Positions 26,973 through 36,491 of a DNA stretch of 64,000 nucleotides are shown here, piece by piece. The position numbers and the translations under genes were made by a program. The stretch is taken from positions 1 to 64,000 of the forward strand of contig URZY01000009.1 of NCBI GenBank assembly GCA_900552495.1, in the 5' to 3' direction. This DNA comes from an uncultured Mycoplasmatota bacterium (GTDB lineage Bacteria > Bacillota_I > Bacilli_A > RF39 > UBA660). The notes beneath the pieces were generated by a model. That model was not told the DNA's origin and did no database searches. It saw only the letters and a list, made by a program, of their open reading frames with translations. Position 1 is the first letter of the stretch; every line of letters begins with the position of its first letter.

Positions 26973-29900
26973 TTATAATAATCCCCATACCCATACTGGT
27001 CCAACAGGTATTGGAACAGGAGTAGGTCCAGGTATAGCAATTGCTACAACTGCTAAAATTGGAAAAATTATGTTAGCTCTAAACTTTGTATATGTAGCAA
27101 CGGATACTTCTTCTACTGTTGTTTCTGTTTGATATCCAACATATAAGTCGAAGTCCTCGACACCAGCAATTACATTGTATTTTTTATCTTTCACATTTAT
27201 ACCTGCAGATATTTCTACTATTTCGCCATTATTACAACTTAGTTTAACATTACTATATTTTCCATTTACCTCTATTTCCGAACCAAATCCATCACTACTA
27301 ATATGAATTGCACTATCACCACTTCCAACAACCGGAGATGAAATAGAAGTGTTAGAACCCATTGTTACACTAGAACCAGGAATTGATGCAACTGTTGTTT
27401 CTCTTTCATCAACAGGATAAATAACACTAAATCCGAAGACATAATTAACTACATTGTTAAATGTCTCTTTTGCTTTGGACCATCCTTTCTGCAATGTCTT
27501 TTTAGCTGTTTTAAGGCCTTTTTCAATTTTTTTCTTAGCTTTTTTTGCACCTTTGCATATTTTGTCCCAAAGCCCATGTCCACTTGCATCAGTTAGTGAA
27601 ATGGGATTATTACTTGCATATGTAAATAAATTAAAAGAAATAAAATCTTTATTTGCACCTATAATAGTATCAGCATTGATGAATCTAGACCATTCTGGAT
27701 TATAATACCTAAAAATTAAGTAGTATAATTTAGTTTTACTATCATAATAATAACTTCTATATCTATATGGATTTATTAAACCAATATTACTTTGATCTGT
27801 AATTAAGTTCCCATCACTATCTTTTATACTTAATATATTTCCCCAACTATCATATTCATAAGTAACTATTTGCTCACTTAAATTATTTAATATCCCGATA
27901 ATATCATTTTGTAAGTTTTTGATGTAATAATATTTTTGACCGTTATATTCTAATCCAATAAGTCCTGAAACATCATATAAATAATATATAGTATTAGTAG
28001 TATTTCTTTCATGTTCATAAATTATATCGTTTCCGTCATAATAATAGTCTGTTATAACACCATTTACATTTCTTGATGTTCTTAAACCATTGACGTTGTA
28101 ATTATATGTAACATGCAAATTGCTTGAACTGTCCGTATAACTATTTAATAAGTTTCCATTAACCCAAGTCATTGCTATATTATCTCCTATTGTCAGTGGG
28201 TTACCAATATTGTCATATGTTATATCTGTTCCATTGTAATTTGTTAATAAATCTTCCCAATTACTATTGTTGTATTGATACGTGTCGTTTTTTACTATTT
28301 TATTGTCTGTTAAATTTCTTTTTGTTTTACTTAATATATTTCCATAACTATCATATGAATAATCAATTTGCTCATTTAAAATATAGTTTTCTTCTTTTAT
28401 TAGCTGACTATGTTCATCATAGAAGTATTGATTAACTAGTTGATTATTATAATATATATGAGTAATATTATATAATTTATCATAATCATAACTATATGTA
28501 TTATTTCCGTGTACAATATTTTTAATTATTTCTGTTACTCTATGACCATTTTCTATATAGTCATATTGAATACTATAATCGTTGGGAAGGGTTTGTTTTT
28601 TCAGTCTATTTATCGCATCATATTCATATACAAACTCCTGACCATCAATAATAGTTTTTACTGGCGTTTGATCTTTGTCATATTGATTTTCTATGTTATG
28701 CGTTAAGCGATGACCTAATTTATATTTTTGATTTGTTACTTCGTCATATGTATTATACGTATAATTAATTTTATACTCATTATATCTATATTCAAATAAT
28801 CTATTGCTTTCATCATACTTATAACTACTTTCTGTTCCATCAGAAGATACTATTTTAGAAATATTACCATTGTTATCATATTTGCAATTATATGTATTGT
28901 CTTCTTTTATGATATTTTCAACTCTACCAAATCCATCATACGAATATGAGATAACATCATTATTTCCATAAGTGATTTTTTTCAATTTACCATTATAGTC
29001 CATATATTCATGAGAGGTAAAAATAATATTATTTCCTATTATAATGTTCTTAGGATTTAAGAAATTGTCATAGTTAAACTTATATTTTCTTGTTCCTTGA
29101 GTGACTTCACTCAATAAATTTTGTTCATTATAACTATACGTAACATTGCGATTACTGGCATTAACTGAACTAAGTAATTTTTGCTCATTATAGGTATAGT
29201 TAATAACATTTCCATTTGCATCTGTCACTGATGTAACTTGATTAGTTACTGGGTTAATTATATATTCTGTTGAATTAAAATTACTATCTATTGATCCTGT
29301 ATTGAATTTTCCTTCTTCATCATACGTGGCATTAGTTTCAATAAATAGTTCATTAATAGTTTCAATATAAAATTCAAATGTTGGATCTTCAATAATAAGG
29401 TCTGCCAATTCAACTTTAGCCCCTTCTCCTTTTAAGTACATTTTTTTGTCTTGTTCTTGAATATATATTAAATAACTTCCATTATCTTTCTGTTCAAGAT
29501 TAAACCATGTATTTCCGCCTTTTATTAATGTGACAGCTAATTCCGAATGTGATATAGAATAAGTTGGTTGTACAGAATAAATAAATCTAAATTTATCTTC
29601 ATTCTTTTCTAGGTTCCATATTGTATTACTACAAGAATTTTCTTCTAATAATACCATATTTAATTCTGCTTTTAAATATTTACGAGTTCCTTTATTTCTT
29701 ATTCTATATTGTCCATTACCCAATTCACCTGAATATTTTTTTGAGATAATTGTTGCTTTTGGATTTCCTAAACTGTCATATTTAATTTCGTTTGATATTC
29801 CATTTGATAACATTACATTTAATAATTTGTCTGGCTTTTCATTATCATATTCTAAATAGTATTTCTTTCCTTCAGAAGTAACTGCATTTATCAATTGATT

Positions 29901-32900
29901 ATTATCATCATATTTTAACTCGTTTTTTTCTTGATTTTGATTTTTAATTGAGATTAAATTACCTTTGTCATCATATTCATAAAAATTGCTTGTGATATTG
30001 TGAAATAACGAAACGTTTGTGATATATAGATTATTGATTTGTGTATTTTGATTAAAGATCAATTCAATTTCATCAAAATCTTCTAATGCATATGCACTAT
30101 AGCTGAAATATTGCCAAATTGTATCATTATTATTAAATGTTGGACTAGAAATAGCACAATACTCTGCTTCACCATCTGAGGGATGGAAATTAATCATAAC
30201 TGAATTACATGCATGCTGTCTACACGCTGGTACTCCTTCATTTTTGTACCAGAATGATACTGTGTATAATTCATCTTGTTTTCCATTAACTTTAAATTTT
30301 TTTCGGAAACTTGTTGCATATAATGGATTCATTGAAATCTTTAATGCTGTATTCTTATTGTCATTCACTTCAACTATACTAAAAAATTGATTTGCGTCAA
30401 TTTCTGTTCCGCTTTCGTCATATGCATTTATTGTCCAGCCACTTAAACTTTCAGAAAAGTCAGAATTTTCAATCATGTTATATAGATTTGCAACTTCTCC
30501 TTTTTCCAACTGAAGTGCATCTATATATAGTTGACCTTGTGTTTGGAATGCAATAATTATTTTTAAATCCGTTGTAGCATCTTCTGGGTAATAAATACTA
30601 AGATTGCACCTTTCAAACACATTTGACCAATCTATTTCATAAGTTACTCCTACAGTTTTTCCGTCTTTGTCTCCATACATTAGGATTAGGTCTGTCGGCT
30701 CATCTGCTTTGAAGTAGCCGCTTAATGTATAATAATAGCCTTTTGGTACCGATACATATTGTTCTATTGATCTTCCTGATTTTAAGCAATCTATTCGTAA
30801 TGATCTATTCCCAGAATAAGATTCTTCTGTAGAATATGATAAAATTAAATTTTCCTCATCTTCATTAGAAAAATATTGTTCATCTAATTCAAAACTTGTA
30901 TTTTTTAGATAATTTTTTACATGTGCAGTTGGTATATGGTTTGCTAGTAGCTTATTATTTGTACTTCCAGAAGTACTAAAATCTTGTACTAATGAGTATG
31001 CGCCATCAATATTTTCATTTGATTTTAAACTATTTCTGGAAATTATATTTCCTGAAGAATTATAAATTATTGTTTCTGCTCTTTCTTGACTATCTATAAT
31101 TCTTGTTGTATCAAAACCATATTCTAAACTAAAAAATTGGCCTAAAGTATTATTCAATCCATATTGTGTAACTTTTTTAATCCTGTGGGGAGTTTTTGAA
31201 TAATATTCATAATTTATTTTAATACCAGTGATGTCTGTAATTGATGATATTAAATTATTCTCATTATATGTAAAACTAGTTGTGCCAGTAATTGATTCTA
31301 TAGATGTTATTTTTTCTTCTAATATATTTATTTTTGTAACACTATCCTGACTTGTTATAGTAATAATATTTGTATCATATGAAATTAAAATTTCTGAATT
31401 ATACTTATCTTTTATTTTATTAATTCTGTTATTAGAGTCCCTTTCTATATTAATACAATTTCCATCCGAATCATTTATTTTTACTAAATAATATGTATCG
31501 TCAATTAAATTAAATATCATTTGTCCATTACTTTTGTCTTTCATGATGCATTGGTTATCACCTTTTTCAAGTGTCAAGCCTAGTCCATCCTCATCATTGT
31601 ATATACTACTATTCTCTGTTTCTTTATATAAGTAATGAATTGTTCCGTCCGCATCAATATATTCAAGATATTGACTTCCTATTTCTGCAACTGGATTTCT
31701 AATTATTTGCTCTAAATTTAGTTTATATCCTTTACCAAAAAATGTTTCATTTTCAAGTATTACGTCGTTTGTATTATATACAAGTTTAAGCTTAGCAGGC
31801 AATTGCCCACCTATTGTGTGACCGATATTAAATATTGTAGTTAAATTTCCATTGTATGTGTTTACATATGCTGTACCATCACTAAATGCTTGTGACCTAT
31901 AATCCAAATAACTTTCGATACCATTTTGATTTCTATATGTTACTGCAATAAATGGTTTGGGATTGTCCCCACTTATTGTATTGCTTTTTGAGAAAAAAGC
32001 TGGATAATCTTCATCAATATATTCCTTTGATACTGATTGTATCATTACACCATTATTTTCTTCTTTGTTATACCATTTTTTCGCTAAATTAGTAATGTCA
32101 CCATACATTGTAGTTGGTAATAAATTTGTGCCTTCCACTGAACTTCTTTCACATTCTAATAATGATTCTGCTTTGCTATCAAATTGAGTATTCATTGAGT
32201 CCCATGTTGCTTCATTTTCATTCCAAGAACCAGTTATTCTATGAATGGACGCAAGTTTTGGCTCTGCTATATCATGATTGTTTGAAGGCAAATATCCTGT
32301 TAATATAATACTTGCACCAACAACTTGACTTCCAGTACCAATTTCTGGTAAATCGAATTTTATTAAAGTTTTATTTTCAATGGTGCTTCCATTAATTTGT
32401 TCTATTCCAGCTTTCAGTACATCTTGACTGCTTTTATCAATACCAGTATCACCTTGATAAATATATGTGTCGCATAGACCTGTTGATTGACTTTCATTTG
32501 TAATTGTTGGATCAATATATACTGGGAATTTAGTATCTTTTGATGTTAACCATTTTTTATCGAGAATTAGTTCTAGATTATAGTAGCCATTTTTTTTAGA
32601 TAAATTATAGTAAATATTTGTATTTTTATTACCATTTGAATCTTGCATATATGGTTTTTCAATTGTAAATATTGCTTGGTCTTGTTCTAGAGCAATAATG
32701 CTATTATCTCTTTCAATTAATTGAAGATTAGTGAATATGTCAAAAATTAGTCTTTTGTATTTTTTAGAGTTTAAAATAATTGTTTCTTTGACTTTAGTTG
32801 GTAGATTTTGATATTTGATATCAATATTATCCAGTATATCTTTATAAGCTAATTCACTTATATACTTTGAAACTTTTTTCTTATTTTGAGCTTTTGTTCT

Positions 32901-33176
32901 TTTTGCATTTACTAATTTAATATCCAAATAATAGTTATCTTTTTCCATTTTCATGATTGACGAGGATACCTCTCCTGGAAATTTAACTTTATATTCATTA
33001 CTTTTGTTTGTATAACAGCTATTTTTCTTTATTAAAGTGTTATCTATTTCTTCATACTTTCCATTCTTTAAGTAATGAATGTTCGAATCATAAATTTTAG
33101 CCACGATTGTACCATCTTCCCTTAAGAAATGCTTTTCTCTTGGCTTTCTTTTATTTATTAATTCTACTTCTTTCAT
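26973..33176 (-). CDS. RHS/YD-repeat polymorphic toxin
   Basis: A 2067-residue protein without an N-terminal signal peptide. In order: a leader (1-220); a DNRLRE-type domain (about 225-412, SWNENEATWDS); YD repeats; two carbohydrate-binding-like segments (about 750-1055, KNTSFELDEQYF and IENSDFSESLSGWT); a beta-trefoil/ricin-like insert (about 1152-1279, YRIRNKGTRKYLKA); further YD repeats; and the RHS core (about 1780-1862). The core has drifted, with PEWSRFINADT where tips B and C keep WGRF. The tip (1863-2067) begins GHGLWDK, has a Lys-rich amphipathic segment, a beta-rich middle and two hydrophobic stretches at the end; its activity is unknown. The ribosome site GAGAGGTG fits the ATG. Confidence 0.9.
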   Translation of the reverse strand: MKEVELINKRKPREKHFLREDGTIVAKIYDSNIHYLKNGKYEEIDNTLIKKNSCYTNKSNEYKVKFPGEVSSSIMKMEKDNYYLDIKLVNAKRTKAQNKKKVSKYISELAYKDILDNIDIKYQNLPTKVKETIILNSKKYKRLIFDIFTNLQLIERDNSIIALEQDQAIFTIEKPYMQDSNGNKNTNIYYNLSKKNGYYNLELILDKKWLTSKDTKFPVYIDPTITNESQSTGLCDTYIYQGDTGIDKSSQDVLKAGIEQINGSTIENKTLIKFDLPEIGTGSQVVGASIILTGYLPSNNHDIAEPKLASIHRITGSWNENEATWDSMNTQFDSKAESLLECERSSVEGTNLLPTTMYGDITNLAKKWYNKEENNGVMIQSVSKEYIDEDYPAFFSKSNTISGDNPKPFIAVTYRNQNGIESYLDYRSQAFSDGTAYVNTYNGNLTTIFNIGHTIGGQLPAKLKLVYNTNDVILENETFFGKGYKLNLEQIIRNPVAEIGSQYLEYIDADGTIHYLYKETENSSIYNDEDGLGLTLEKGDNQCIMKDKSNGQMIFNLIDDTYYLVKINDSDGNCINIERDSNNRINKIKDKYNSEILISYDTNIITITSQDSVTKINILEEKITSIESITGTTSFTYNENNLISSITDITGIKINYEYYSKTPHRIKKVTQYGLNNTLGQFFSLEYGFDTTRIIDSQERAETIIYNSSGNIISRNSLKSNENIDGAYSLVQDFSTSGSTNNKLLANHIPTAHVKNYLKNTSFELDEQYFSNEDEENLILSYSTEESYSGNRSLRIDCLKSGRSIEQYVSVPKGYYYTLSGYFKADEPTDLILMYGDKDGKTVGVTYEIDWSNVFERCNLSIYYPEDATTDLKIIIAFQTQGQLYIDALQLEKGEVANLYNMIENSDFSESLSGWTINAYDESGTEIDANQFFSIVEVNDNKNTALKISMNPLYATSFRKKFKVNGKQDELYTVSFWYKNEGVPACRQHACNSVMINFHPSDGEAEYCAISSPTFNNNDTIWQYFSYSAYALEDFDEIELIFNQNTQINNLYITNVSLFHNITSNFYEYDDKGNLISIKNQNQEKNELKYDDNNQLINAVTSEGKKYYLEYDNEKPDKLLNVMLSNGISNEIKYDSLGNPKATIISKKYSGELGNGQYRIRNKGTRKYLKAELNMVLLEENSCSNTIWNLEKNEDKFRFIYSVQPTYSISHSELAVTLIKGGNTWFNLEQKDNGSYLIYIQEQDKKMYLKGEGAKVELADLIIEDPTFEFYIETINELFIETNATYDEEGKFNTGSIDSNFNSTEYIINPVTNQVTSVTDANGNVINYTYNEQKLLSSVNASNRNVTYSYNEQNLLSEVTQGTRKYKFNYDNFLNPKNIIIGNNIIFTSHEYMDYNGKLKKITYGNNDVISYSYDGFGRVENIIKEDNTYNCKYDNNGNISKIVSSDGTESSYKYDESNRLFEYRYNEYKINYTYNTYDEVTNQKYKLGHRLTHNIENQYDKDQTPVKTIIDGQEFVYEYDAINRLKKQTLPNDYSIQYDYIENGHRVTEIIKNIVHGNNTYSYDYDKLYNITHIYYNNQLVNQYFYDEHSQLIKEENYILNEQIDYSYDSYGNILSKTKRNLTDNKIVKNDTYQYNNSNWEDLLTNYNGTDITYDNIGNPLTIGDNIAMTWVNGNLLNSYTDSSSNLHVTYNYNVNGLRTSRNVNGVITDYYYDGNDIIYEHERNTTNTIYYLYDVSGLIGLEYNGQKYYYIKNLQNDIIGILNNLSEQIVTYEYDSWGNILSIKDSDGNLITDQSNIGLINPYRYRSYYYDSKTKLYYLIFRYYNPEWSRFINADTIIGANKDFISFNLFTYASNNPISLTDASGHGLWDKICKGAKKAKKKIEKGLKTAKKTLQKGWSKAKETFNNVVNYVFGFSVIYPVDERETTVASIPGSSVTMGSNTSISSPVVGSGDSAIHISSDGFGSEIEVNGKYSNVKLSCNNGEIVEISAGINVKDKKYNVIAGVEDFDLYVGYQTETTVEEVSVATYTKFRANIIFPILAVVAIAIPGPTPVPIPVGPVWVWGLL

Positions 33177-33188
33177 ATAACACCTCTC

Positions 33189-33791
33189 TTATGCTATCCT
33201 TTTCCAGACATTTACAACTAAATAGGGTGGCATATTGTTATGAGGTTCATCCTCTCCTGTTGTTTCATTTATAGCAGTCGCAGAGATAGTTTGATAATTA
33301 CTTCTTCCAGCACAACTATAATATCCATTACTACTTGCAGCTAATCTAACATCATAATCACTAGCTTTGTTATACCAAGTGTCAGAATCTTGTTTATGAG
33401 TATGAGGTTTCTGTATATGAGTATGTTGTGGTAATTCATTCACAGTCAAAGTATGTGTTGCTTCACCACCTGTTGTTGTATTTTGATAAGTATCACCACT
33501 TGCTAATAAAAACTTATCTTTAATCTGTTCCCAAGTTCCACCAAATAAAGTATTAGGTGATAAGTCATTTACTGATAAGTAAACAGAACCAATGGGATAG
33601 ATTAAATCAACTAACTCTTCTAGTGGAGAATTACTATCTGCGGTAATTATACTTTTAACAGTCAAATTACCTTCACTATCTAGATTAAATTTGTTATTTC
33701 TTGATGTAATACAAGTAACATTAAGATTATTAACTTCTAAATTAGTATTATCTTCAGTTCTTGTAAAAGAGTCAATAATATACTCTTCCAT
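33189..33791 (-). CDS. Phage tail-collar/baseplate-like protein
   Basis: A 200-residue protein. The C-terminal two thirds match the phage collar type seen in short tail fibres and baseplate wedges: LIYPIGSVYLSVNDLSPNTLF, GTWEQIKDKFLLASG, ELPQHTHIQKPHTHK (His-rich metal site) and HNNMPPYLVVNVWKRIA. The ATG at 33791 follows GAAGGA; an upstream extension is unsupported. It is 12 nt before the RHS gene and is co-transcribed with it, although no other tail genes are present. It may adapt RHS to a phage-like particle or a surface (inference). Confidence 0.8.
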   Translation of the reverse strand: MEEYIIDSFTRTEDNTNLEVNNLNVTCITSRNNKFNLDSEGNLTVKSIITADSNSPLEELVDLIYPIGSVYLSVNDLSPNTLFGGTWEQIKDKFLLASGDTYQNTTTGGEATHTLTVNELPQHTHIQKPHTHKQDSDTWYNKASDYDVRLAASSNGYYSCAGRSNYQTISATAINETTGEDEPHNNMPPYLVVNVWKRIA

Positions 33792-34040
33792 TAAAATTCC
33801 TTCTTTCTTTATTTTTTTGAATAGGTCAGAAAAATACCTATTCACTTGTTTCCCCACTTAAGTCCAAAAAAACAACCCTAATTTTGAAATTTTTTAAAAA
33901 AATTATCAAAATAAGCAATTTTTTTATAAATTTACTAGGAAAATGCCTATTTTTAGATATTTTTTGTATCTTCTTGTAACTAAAATATAAATATAATATA
34001 ATATAATAAGATGTATTAGTAAGAGAAGAGGAAAATTTTG

Positions 34041-35678
34041 GTGAGAAAAAGAAAGAAGAAGAAAAAACTTATTCTTGTGATTGGCATTCTAATTATTATT
34101 GGTTTAGGAATATTTACATATCAATATTTTAGTAATAAATTGGTTACTGATATAAAAAAACATTATAGTAAATTTGCAACTACAATAGATAAAGTTAATA
34201 TTTATGATAAAAACAAGAAGAATATAGGAACAATATCTAAGGGATTTGATTTGGAATTAGAAAAAGACAAAAATCCCCATAAAAAATATTTTAAAATTAA
34301 GGACACACCATACTATATTTTTTATAAGGATATTAAAAAAATTAATAGTTATAAAAAAGAGCAAATAAATAATCATTATTTGCCATTAAATAAAAATATC
34401 GAAATCGAAAAAAAAGTATTATTAAAAAATGGGGAAACAATCGTAGAATTAAACGAAGATATTTCACTTCCTGTTTACTACATTAAAGATAATAATTATA
34501 TAGTTTATTATATGGGGAAAGTTTTTCAAGTAGAGAAAAACAAAGCTGTAAAAGAGATTAAAACTAAAGGAAAAATAGAAAACTCTAACATAAGCGTTAT
34601 TCATTATGAGAATATTAGTAATAATTGTAATGAGTATGATTGTATAAAACCAAATAATGTAAAAGAACAAATAAATATGTTGAATAGTAATGGCTATTAT
34701 TCTATTACTTTAGATGAATATAAAAGTTTTTTAAATGGTGATCTTAATTTAAAAAATAAAGCAATATTATATACGACGGCAAATCAAAGTGATTTTATTG
34801 ATAAAATAAATACAGAACTTGGTGTATGTATAGAAATAGTAAATGAGACGACTGGTTTAAAATTTAATTCTACCAATCAAATGTCAAAGAAAAATAATAG
34901 TAAAGAGGTAATTGATCGTTATCAGATAAAAAAATATTCTACCCTAGAAAACATTTTAAAGATGGCCCAAGGTGAATCAGTGGTGGAAAATGCTCCAATT
35001 ATTAAAAATGGTGCTGGACAAGGTATTCCTGTTTTAAATTATCATTTCTTTTATGATCCAAATCAAAATGAAACTTGTAATGAAGGAATATGTTTAACAG
35101 TACAAAAATTTGAAGAACATCTATTATATTTAAAAAATAATGGCTATAAGACATTAACTATGTCTGAATTTAGGGAATGGATGTTTAATGAATTGGATTT
35201 ACCTGAGAAGTCAGTGTTAATTACAATTGATGATGGAGCTATGGGAACAGGGAAACATAATGGGAATAAGTTAATTCCTTTACTTGAAAAATATGATCTT
35301 CATGCAACTTTGTTTTTAATTACTGGCTGGTGGAATTTAAATAATTATATTTCACCAAATTTAGATGTACAATCACATACTAATGATATGCACCAATATG
35401 GTACATGTGGCAAGGGACAAATAAATTGTTATTCATACGATGATGCTTTGGCTGACTTAAAAAAATCAATTAGTATTTTGGGAAATTCCGAATCTTTCTG
35501 TTTTCCTTTTTATTCATATAGCGACAAGTCACTTCAAGCAGTAAAAGATGCAGGATTTAAGATTGCCTTTATAGGGGGAAATAGAAAAGCAACAAGAGAT
35601 GATAATAAATTTTTAATACCTCGATATCCAATTCATAGTGATATTACGATGGAGAGATTTATTAATATAATTTCATAA
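34041..35678 (+). CDS. Membrane-anchored polysaccharide deacetylase
   Basis: A 545-residue protein. A very basic N-terminus and one membrane helix (about 12-30) put the rest outside. A beta-rich region (35-180) precedes a degenerate deacetylase-like stretch (180-310). The NodB domain lies at about 330-545: VLITIDDGAMG gives the catalytic Asp pair, and QSHTNDMH supplies metal His residues. The substrate is probably cell-wall or capsule sugar. The GTG at 34041 is favoured over the TTG just before it because AGAGGA is 8 nt upstream. It is element cargo divergent from the RHS operon; the 33858-34040 gap is AT-rich, with ATAAT repeats that may hold both promoters. Confidence 0.85.
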   Translation: MRKRKKKKKLILVIGILIIIGLGIFTYQYFSNKLVTDIKKHYSKFATTIDKVNIYDKNKKNIGTISKGFDLELEKDKNPHKKYFKIKDTPYYIFYKDIKKINSYKKEQINNHYLPLNKNIEIEKKVLLKNGETIVELNEDISLPVYYIKDNNYIVYYMGKVFQVEKNKAVKEIKTKGKIENSNISVIHYENISNNCNEYDCIKPNNVKEQINMLNSNGYYSITLDEYKSFLNGDLNLKNKAILYTTANQSDFIDKINTELGVCIEIVNETTGLKFNSTNQMSKKNNSKEVIDRYQIKKYSTLENILKMAQGESVVENAPIIKNGAGQGIPVLNYHFFYDPNQNETCNEGICLTVQKFEEHLLYLKNNGYKTLTMSEFREWMFNELDLPEKSVLITIDDGAMGTGKHNGNKLIPLLEKYDLHATLFLITGWWNLNNYISPNLDVQSHTNDMHQYGTCGKGQINCYSYDDALADLKKSISILGNSESFCFPFYSYSDKSLQAVKDAGFKIAFIGGNRKATRDDNKFLIPRYPIHSDITMERFINIIS

Positions 35679-35690
35679 TAATTCTAAAGA

Positions 35691-35719
35691 AAAAACATGT
35701 TATTTAAACATGTTTTTTT
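35691..35719. terminator. Bidirectional terminator
   Basis: The palindrome AAAAACATG / CATGTTTTT lies between two convergent genes, with A-run and T-run on its two sides, so it serves both strands. Confidence 0.85.
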
Positions 35720-36491
35720 AGAAACGATGGCCACCTCCGCCGCCAGAGGAATGACCCCCTCCTCCGCCGCCGCCACCGCCGGATGAGCCTCCGGAAGAAT
35801 CGGATAGTGGTGAAAACTCTCGACGTTGACCGGTTTGATTTATAATTATGTCGCCAACGGTAAAATCAATTAAAGCTGTGTTTAATACTTCCTTTGCGCT
35901 AGCTTTCTTTATAGTTGTACTTGCTAATACAATAAAGAAGTTGATAAAGAAAGCAAGTGTTAGGGCAATAAAAATATTACTAGCATGTCGCATAGGCTCA
36001 GCTATTTTTCCACCATTTAGAATGGTATTTATTTGAGAAAAAGCTAGACTAGCGCACTCATAATATCTCGCATCAGAAGCATATTTATAAGCATTGTCTG
36101 TAATAATGTTAGCCTTATCTGTTGTTAGAGATTTATAGTTTGAGCCATCTGAAAAAATATAAATATAGCGATTATCCATGTCAATTAGAAATAATGTTCC
36201 ACTAGCTGTTGAAAATCTCTCGTGATAGAAGTTAGAGGCATAGGCTGAAGTACTCGTATAATTTTCAGAAATACTTTTAAAGATAATATTTCCATATTCT
36301 GTTAAGGGTTGCATATCAGCACGAAGTTTATCTAATTCATCTTCACTCATTAAATTAGCATCGTCTTCTATTACAAGACTATAACCTGTTGTTTCGTTCT
36401 TTTCAACTGGTAGCGATAAGGCTGCTACATTTTTAGTACTTATAATTATTAATAATAAAAGACATAATATTTTAAATATTTTCTTATTCAT
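35718..36491 (-). CDS. TPM-domain (YgcG-like) secreted/membrane protein
   Basis: A 257-residue protein. It has a signal peptide (about 1-25, NVAALS), then a TPM_phosphatase-type domain (about 40-155, VIEDDANLMSEDELDKLRADM), one membrane helix (about 170-195), a cytoplasmic part and the Gly-rich tail ending GGGGHRF that is typical of YgcG. The ATG at 36491 lies 8 nt after GGGGAGG and overlaps the upstream gene by 8 nt. It works with the zinc-ribbon membrane protein upstream; the function of such pairs is not established. The tail is GC-rich, unlike its surroundings. Confidence 0.8.
   Translation of the reverse strand: MNKKIFKILCLLLLIIISTKNVAALSLPVEKNETTGYSLVIEDDANLMSEDELDKLRADMQPLTEYGNIIFKSISENYTSTSAYASNFYHERFSTASGTLFLIDMDNRYIYIFSDGSNYKSLTTDKANIITDNAYKYASDARYYECASLAFSQINTILNGGKIAEPMRHASNIFIALTLAFFINFFIVLASTTIKKASAKEVLNTALIDFTVGDIIINQTGQRREFSPLSDSSGGSSGGGGGGGGGHSSGGGGGHRF

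Noticed and set aside
33858..34040. Short ATAAT repeats as a CRISPR-like or iteron array
   Set aside because: The repeats are a few bases long, irregular and without spacers; they are ordinary AT-rich promoter-region sequence.
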